Below are positions 57,277 to 64,000 of a stretch of DNA of 64,000 bases, one piece after another; the stretch's first letter is position 1; each line of letters opens with the position of its first letter. Where the stretch lies: NCBI RefSeq assembly GCF_001704415.2, contig NC_030808.1, positions 133,687,089-133,751,088 of the forward strand, written 5' to 3'. This DNA comes from Capra hircus (taxonomy: Eukaryota; Chordata; Mammalia; Artiodactyla; Bovidae). The position numbers were made by a program, and so were the translations under genes. Under the pieces are notes generated by a model that was not told where the DNA came from, searched no databases, and saw only the letters and a list, made by a program, of their open reading frames with translations.

Positions 57277-58499
57277 AGTTTAGGGGAAAATGACTCAGCC
57301 ACTATCCAGAGCCTTCCTACATGGTACGGAGCAGTCCATGAAGCACAAGAAATTGCTGGCTATGGCTGGACACTCTGGATCAGGAGATCAGGATGCTCTC
57401 AAAAGGAAAGAGGCTGGAACAAATTGGGGGGATGCTGGCAGATTGTGGAGTGTATCTAAAAGTCAGCTTGACATGTTCGCAAGTGCCAGGGTCCCAGGAC
57501 AGGAGAGCATAGGCTGGGAAAGGGCCAGTTCTAAACAGTCGGTAACATTTGGTATTAACAGTGGAAGGAGAAGATGGAATGCTGCCCTCCAATCCTCTTG
57601 CACATTCAGAAAGTACAAAAATGGTACCATGAACATTTCGTGGGTCCCATGACAGAGGCTTCAGGGGTGCAGGAAGAGCCCAGTGCCTTCCTGCTGGTGG
57701 AAGATTCCTGGAATCCCACAGCAGGGTCCAGAAAGCTAGTGTATTAATTAGGCTGTTTTCAGTCTTTGATACCTTGTGTCCCAGCAGATCTGGTGGAGCT
57801 ATGGGGAAGGTGGAAGGCTGCCCCTCCTTTCCCATTCTAGAGCCAAGGCAGACTTGGCCATACTGGTAATTCACCTAAATTTAGTCCAGATATCTAAGCA
57901 CAAGAAGGAAGCTGTTTAGGGGTTCCTGGGAGGGACCTCAGCTAGTCCTCTGCCTCGGGATGTTGATCACTCATTTTCTCAGTGCTAACCTGTCACCCAA
58001 CTATGCCAGGGGCCATAGGAGCCACAGGGGAAACAAAGCTCGTGGAGCTCTCAGGTCACTGAAACATGAACTAACGGGGAGCGGGGCTGGAGAGTCTAGA
58101 GTCAGGAGCCCACAACTGGAAATGAGCCGAAAGTGTGGCAGAAACCAGAAAAGGCAGAAGACTGTGGATGCCAGTCTCAGAGTCAGAGACCAGAAAGGAC
58201 AGGTCACTTGGTCCTTCACTGATGAGGGACAAGCTTGGAGTGTCACACAGCATAGCTCAGAGTGATACCTGCTGTTGCATGAGTGAGGAGAGTGTGGAAG
58301 GAAGTCAGGTCCAAGGTGGAACACTGCTGATACACTAGTGGGAGGGCCTTGACTACCATCAAAGGCATCCGATTGCTGCCACTGGACACACAGAGCTGAC
58401 CACTGTGCCAGCAGCAGGGGAGGGATGTGCTGAGAACAAGACATCGGGGAGTTCATTTGGCTGGCAGCCCTCACCACTCCCATTCTTCGTTAGGAGGAA
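57277..58499. other. EPHB1 intron, nothing recognised
   Basis: Frames of 160 and 164 codons on the minus strand (58001-58483, 57380-57874) overlap plus-strand frames and contain no domain. I regard them as chance. Confidence 0.5.
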
Positions 58500-58930
58500 G
58501 GGGCTGGAGGCTGAGAAAACAGTTCTGAGGTTGTTGCAGTAATTAAGGTGCAAGATAACAGTTTTTAGCCAGAGCCTCACAGCGACAACAGCAGAAAAAG
58601 CAAGAGAAATTTCAAAGGAAAATCTGACAGCACTTGGTGAGCAATTAAAGATGAGGAATGAAGGAAGGACCAGAAGAATCTGAATTAATGTCAAGATTTC
58701 CAGAATCAAGTGGTACTATTAACTACGTGATACACTTTCGGAAGGAAACTTGATTGTCCAGGAAGTTTGCACACGTGGTTTTAGACTTTGAATGCATGGA
58801 TGAAACATACGGGTGCCTAGAAGTCAGTCTGAAAACTCAGAATAGAAACAGAGCTGCAAGACTGGATGTGGAGTGGTGGACGTGGGGGACATGTGAGTGA
58901 CAGCCGAAGCTATTGGTATGAAAGGCTAAG
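58500..58930 (+). repeat. Old dispersed repeat of uncertain family
   Basis: 'gaggttgttgcagtaattaa', 'gaatgaaggaaggaccagaa' and 'gcctagaagtcagtctgaaa' loosely follow the same plan as the old repeat at 24240-25350. Very diverged. Confidence 0.35.
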
Positions 58931-60066
58931 CACTGGGCAGGTTCCTAGACCAGATCTACCAGGAAAGGTGGACGGGCACTAGAAATACTTCGCTCCACCT
59001 GCTTCTTGGGACCAAGGCCAGGAAAATGGGTGGACGTCTTTTTCCATGAAAGAATGGAGGTCATGGGTACCCAGCCAAGGTTAGAGGAAGAATCCAAGAC
59101 GGGGAGCCCCAGGGTGGGCAACAAGCCCACCACCGAGTCTGAGGAGGCTCTTCATTCAACCTTCTGTTTGGAGGTTTTACCACATTTCAAGATTTGTCCT
59201 TAAAAACACAGTCACAGCCTAATATGTGTCTCTAGGAGAAAAAAAAAAATCGATCACAGGCTACTTACTTCTTGATAGAGAAAGGTATTTCAGGAAAAAC
59301 AGTTTAACATCTCTCTACTTCTTGGGTATCAATGATTAAGACAGGAATGTCCTTCCAGACAAGGCCCCCTGTCTCTGGGCCACTGAAGTCCTGTCAGGAA
59401 CCTGAGGGCAGCAGCCCAGGAGCTGGGGACTCAAAGAGTTAACCTGGTTTCTAGAGCTCTGGCTTAGAGCCAACAGCAGCCACATGGGTGAAGCCAGCTC
59501 ATTAAATTTATTTGGCATTTAATAAGCACCCACTGAACACTCAGCCACCTTTTGCACCTGGGGGCCTTTCCTCCTCTTCCCATAGGCCCTCATTTACTCC
59601 TGTTCAGGTACCTCCAGGAGAGGCAGCCAAATGCCCAGTCTGTCTCCCTCCTACGGGTATACCTGACCTTCACCCTGGTGTCCAAGGTGATTCCCAGCAC
59701 ACTGGACGCTGTGGTCTGCACAGTCAGGAAATCCCTCCCACCCAGAGTCAAGCAAGCTGGAGCTAGAGGAAATCTTGGAGCCAGATGTGCTTCTGGGATG
59801 AATCAAGTCCAGTATCTTACCTAAAGCAGAACTCCGCATCTTTTACTGAGACCTGTGTCTGCGAGAGCAGAGAGCTCACCCCTCTCTCCACAAAGCAGCC
59901 TATCTCTGCAAGGACAGTTCCAGTTTGGGGTGCTGTTCTTACACTGAATCAAATTTGGCCTACTTGGATCTCTCACTGATGGTTCCGTTTATCTTCACAA
60001 AGCACAACAGTGTCACCTTTCCTTTGCCATGATGGTGTCATGCTTGGTGATGACCCCCAGGTCCCT
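58931..60066. other. EPHB1 intron, nothing recognised
   Basis: No named repeat recognised. An A-run lies at 59240-59249. Confidence 0.45.
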
Positions 60067-60476
60067 CCCTGGATGTGACAGTTGGACCATAAAGAAGGCT
60101 GAACATCAAAGAATTGATGCTTTGAACTGTGGTGCTGGAGAAGACTCTTGAGAGTCCCCTGGACAGTGAGGAGATCAAACCAGTCAATCTTAAAGGAAAT
60201 TAACCCCCAATATTCATTGGAAGGACTGATGCTGATGCTGAAGTCCCAATACTTTGACTACCCGATGCGGAGAGCCGACTTATTGGAAAAGATCCTGACA
60301 CTAGGAAAGATTGAGGGCAAGAGGAGAAGAGGGTGACAGAGGATGAGATGGTTGGATGGCATCACTGTCTCAATGGACATGAGTTTGAGCAAACTCCAGG
60401 AGACAGTGAAGGACAGGGAAGTCTGGCGTGCTATAGTCTATGGGGTCACAAAGAGCTGGACATGACTGAGCAGCAG
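60067..60476 (+). mobile_element. BovB LINE 3' end
   Basis: 'tggaccataaagaaggctga', 'agactcttgagagtcccctg' and 'ggatggcatcactgtctcaa' follow the BovB C-terminal tail, ending 'ctggacatgactgagcagca'. The frame is broken. An A18 run follows at 60477-60495. Confidence 0.9.
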
Positions 60477-60695
60477 AAAAAAAAAAAAAAAAAAACACTG
60501 CCTGCATTTCCCCAGCACCAAATCAGTTGGTGTCTCTACGGTCGCAACTTGGCACCCTCCATGGGCTGGCTACTTTGTTAACAATATCCTTCTTGACATG
60601 GGGTCCCCAGAACCAAGAACGTCCCTTTAGATGTTTCTCACCAGTGCAGAGGACAGCATGTCCATATGTATTACCTCCTCTGATCCAAACTTTAA
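60477..60695. other. EPHB1 intron spacer
   Basis: Poly-A run then unassigned sequence. Confidence 0.45.
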
Positions 60696-60697
60696 TC

Positions 60698-60890
60698 TTG
60701 ACCACAGAGTCAGATAGACTTGAGTTTAAAACTTTATGTTGCAAATCAGTAACTCCAAGACTCTGGACAGGCTTCTGGATTTTTCTGAGGCTGTTTCCTC
60801 ACATGTGAAATCTACCTCATGGGATGGTTATGAGGATTAAATTAGTGACTGTGCTTAATACAGTCAGTGCTCAAGGTGGAGGCTTTTGGC
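60698..60890 (+). repeat. MIR SINE
   Basis: 'agagtcagatagacttgagt', 'gaggctgtttcctcacatgt', 'ggatggttatgaggattaaa' and 'tacagtcagtgctcaaggtg' follow the MIR order. Confidence 0.75.
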
Positions 60891-61455
60891 AGTATTTTCC
60901 TGCTTTAGCGGCAGTGCTTAGCCTTTTTTTTTTACTAGTTTTTTTATCATTCCTACTAAGCATGTGATCAAGTAAATACCCAAACTTTCTCATACAAACA
61001 GATAGCAAGTCAGGTCTCCTCCTTTTCTTACTGCTTTATTTTTGTTTTAACCAACACTAGCTTCTAGATTTATCCCTCTAACATTTTGTCTTACAGATTT
61101 CAAATTAGCATTCAGAGCTGTTGGATAGTTCTGAATTTTGATTCTATCTTTTGTGGTGTTACTTATACCTCCCAACTGTTACCTACAAACTTGATAAGCA
61201 TCCCTAGGTTTGCACCTGACTATGATTTTTAAAAAAACAACAATCAAACAAGCAAGAGATCGAACTGGACAAGGACTAAGATAAAACTGATGACTCCCTC
61301 CCTGGCTGACAGACTCACTAACCTACTTTCTTTCTGTATGAAGACCAGCTCTGTACCCACTTCACCGTGCTTCTTCCCCTTAGGAGACCATCAAATATTT
61401 TGCCAAAATATGCAATGTCTTGCAAATGTACAGCCCTAGTAAATGAGATGAGGGC
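60891..61455. other. EPHB1 intron, nothing recognised
   Basis: AT-rich intron with no named repeat. Confidence 0.45.
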
Positions 61456-61457
61456 CC

Positions 61458-61676
61458 CACGGTGGTGGTTTAGTCACTAAGTTGTGCTGACCCTTGTGAC
61501 CCCATGGACTGTAACCTGCCAGGGATTCTCTGTCCATGGTATTTTCCACGCAAGAACAGGAGAAGTTGGAATGAGTTGCCATTTCCTTCTCCAGGGGATC
61601 TTCCCGACCCAGGAATCGAACCTGGGTCTCCTACATTGCAGGAAGATTTTTTACGCACTGAGGTATGAGGGAAGCC
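61458..61676 (-). mobile_element. Bov-tA SINE
   Basis: The reverse-complement copy has tail 'gtggtttagtcactaagttg', core 'gagttgccatttccttctcc' and head 'cactgaggtatgagggaagc'. It is more diverged than most copies here. Confidence 0.88.
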
Positions 61677-62984
61677 TATATAACTTTTCTTAATAATAAC
61701 TTTTAAAATAACCCTGTATTTAATCCTTAATAATCCCCAATGATCACTGAACTTAGTTTTAAATGCCCTGAAGGCATCTGCTTCCCAGTTTCTCGAGTGT
61801 TTGGCAGGGATTGAGCTCACACTTATGTTCTGAGGTCCCTATGTTCAGTCCTCTTGTCCTGTGTGGAAATTAATGTGTGCCAGTCTTTTATTTGGGATAC
61901 ATATCTCATTTGTTTTCAAAATTTCTCAAAGTTTAATAAAAATAACTCTGTGATGATAACTGCCGTTGCTTGTTAACACGGAGATGATTCTGTTAGTGCT
62001 TCTTTTTGAAAACCCTTGACCCCTTCCCAAGCCCTCACCTTCTCTCCCCACTTCTGCTCACTCCATCCATCTTAGAATTCAGTGCAGTGTTAACTACCAT
62101 CCAGTGTGCAGCTATCCAAGCCTTACAAATACCTGGTAACATTTCCCAAATGTAGCATCAACTGGAACTTTTCTAAAGATAGATTCCCAAGCCCACCTGG
62201 ATCATCCCATCCAGCCAGTTTTTAGTCAGCCAGCACCTTCTGAGGACTGTCCCGTGGAAACCATAAGAGCTTGCCATCTGTCTGCCTCTTTCTAGACATG
62301 GGAAACCCACACTTACCCACTCACCCTTGAACATGAACCACAGGCTCCCAGGCTCTTCAGCCCAGCATCTGGCACCATATCCACGCGCTTTCTCTTCCCT
62401 TCCTGCCTTCCCTCTAGTCACTCTCACCCCAGTCAGATCCTCCTTTACAAGCCCATTCTCTGTGCTGCAGGCTCAGAGCCTGCCCTGGAAAGCACTTGGT
62501 ATTCTCAAATTGCTAAGATCTGTTGCATCTCCACAGGCTAGAGAAGCCATTACATTTGCCAATATTTCTATTATGTCTCCTTCAGCCTTTGCAACAGCTT
62601 GAAGGGCAGGTCTGGGAGGACAGATGCCAGCAGACTCTGTATGAAGCCCTGTGCCCTGCCTGCAGGGAAGACAGGCAGGGGCCTTCTTGGGTACTGATGA
62701 GTGAGGCTGGGGAGCTGCTGCAGGTTTCTTGTCCGTTCCAGGGCAGGAAGCGCTGAGATGTCCAGGTTAGCATCCACGTCCCCACAGTGAGGTGCATGCA
62801 TATGTGTAGCCCAGGAATGACTGTGTGCACACTTTCAGATCAAGTGCATCCGCCTTTCTGCCTCCTGCAGTGGGACCCAGAGGAGGAGCCAACAAACCAC
62901 CATCTAGGACTCCTGAGATTGGTCCTCACGTTTTGACTTGCTGCTGACCTCCAGCCACCTTGAGCCTCTGCAATATGGAGAGAT
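61677..62984. other. EPHB1 intron, nothing recognised
   Basis: No named repeat recognised; frames of 75-116 codons are on both strands without domains. Confidence 0.45.
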
Positions 62985-63185
62985 GACGGGCTCTGAAGCC
63001 AGGTTTAGAGAACGCGAGGTCTGTCTCTGCCACCCATGAGCTGCGAAACCTGGCAAAGTCATGGAACCTCCCTAGATTAATGCCTGCCACCTAGAGTGGT
63101 GGTCAGGGTTGGAGGAGTTGAAATGAGCTACCAGAATAAAGTTCCCCCTGCATGGCACTGGGTAAGCTTTCCATAACTAATTATT
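62985..63185 (+). repeat. MIR SINE
   Basis: 'gggctctgaagccaggttta', 'ctctgccacccatgagctgc', 'gaacctccctagattaatgc' and 'agttccccctgcatggcact' follow the MIR order from its tRNA-like side. Confidence 0.7.
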
Positions 63186-64000
63186 CCTACCCTCCCCCAT
63201 CTCGGGCCAGGTCTGTCCTCCATCAGAGCCTTGAGTTTCCTCTTCTGCTATGTGTGTGCTGTGTCTTCCCCAGCTCCACATCCCTTTGGCTGGTTCTCCA
63301 GCAGTAATAGCGTTAGTCAGGGTGATGGATGTCCGTGGGAGAAAATGCACTGATGTAATTCAGTGCGTGAGGCTATGAGTTCAGAGAACCAGAGTGCGGG
63401 AGAGAAGCCAGGTTTCAGGGACGGGGTAAAAAGAAAGGGGTTATTAATAGAAAGAAAGAGCATTTATAAAAGGAGAACAGATTTAAAAAGAAGACAGACT
63501 TCTAAGGCAGCAGAGGGACTGAACTCTGGTGCAGGAAGAACTCTGTGTGCCCAAGTCCTGGGGAGGAAGACTGCGCAGCTTGTTAACACTGTGTCCTCAG
63601 CCATCCTCGGTGGTTTCTGCTACTGAGGACTGGGCGTTGGGTCTTCTGCGGACCCTGAGAACCAGGGAGGCTTGATTCTCGTGGCCTTAGAGGTGAGAAT
63701 TCCCCAGAAGGAGGCTGTGAGCACTTTGGAAGTCTATCTGTGCATGTGGGTGACACGTGGCAGCCCAGGGAAGCCAGCCTCTCCAGAGAAGAAAGTCAGG
63801 TCTGAGGCTGAAGAGGCCAAAAAGGCAGCAAGATGCACCCCCGCTTGATGCCTGGGAACTCTCTGTACCCCCAGTGAAGGGTATAAGATTTAACTTGCGT
63901 GCCTTTAAAAGGAGGGGCTCCCTCCTAGGGTATCGCATTCTCACTTTGGGCGTCTTTAGTTTTCAAAATGGCATTCCTCCTTTTGAACCCAATTTTGTGT
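63186..64000. other. EPHB1 intron, nothing recognised
   Basis: Unassigned to the window end. The frame 63363-63626 is lysine/arginine-rich by composition only. Confidence 0.45.

Noticed and set aside
57380..58483. Minus-strand frames of 160-164 codons
   Set aside because: They overlap plus-strand frames, have low-complexity composition and no family resemblance, and lie inside the EPHB1 intron.

Overview
This is a mammalian, specifically ruminant (Pecora: cattle, sheep, goat or a close relative), nuclear genomic window. The organism call rests on dense copies of ruminant-restricted retroposons: BovB (RTE-clade LINE), Bov-tA and Bov-A2 SINEs, and a bovine-type L1 3' end. They lie among older shared mammalian repeats (MIR, L2, L1M, MaLR LTRs, hAT and Tigger DNA transposons). 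The exact species cannot be fixed from the sequence alone.

The only protein-coding gene I can support is EPHB1, an Eph-family receptor tyrosine kinase, on the minus strand. Three internal exons are present in the order expected for a minus-strand gene. The first, 52847-52725 (123 nt), encodes the juxtamembrane segment and the start of the glycine-rich loop. The second, 38389-38142 (248 nt), encodes the kinase N-lobe. The third, 26772-26557 (216 nt), encodes the catalytic loop, DFG motif and activation-loop start. All have AG/GT splice sites, and the codon phases join without a break to give 587 nt of continuous kinase-region coding sequence. The introns between them are about 14.3 kb and 11.4 kb. 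I did not see the preceding transmembrane/juxtamembrane exon in 52.85-64 kb, nor the following kinase C-lobe exon in 1-26.5 kb. The window is therefore an interior slice of a large gene, and everything else is best read as intron.

Layout: 1-26.5 kb is the intron 3' of the activation-loop exon. It holds a bovine L1 3' end, a BovB-rich stretch at 10.3-12.8 kb, a SINE cluster at 14.2-14.9 kb, a complete MaLR solo LTR at 16.3-16.75 kb, old L1M blocks at 17.8-18.45 and 19.65-23.9 kb, and an unclassified LTR-like block with imperfect tandem units at 25.4-26.0 kb. 26.8-38.1 kb is the intron with a near-full-length BovB (29.7-33.0 kb, same strand as EPHB1). 38.4-52.7 kb is the intron rich in SINEs, microsatellites, a Tigger MITE and two hAT-type elements. 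52.85-64 kb is mostly unassigned intron with a few SINE, MIR and BovB copies.

I found no RNA gene, CRISPR array, operon or convincing second gene. Long open frames outside the exons are retrotransposon ORF remnants or chance frames. The more informative observations are well-dated insertion events (target-site duplications, nested insertions), a diverged 45-bp duplication flanking one SINE, and a few unexplained blocks. I see no evidence of an undescribed biological system.
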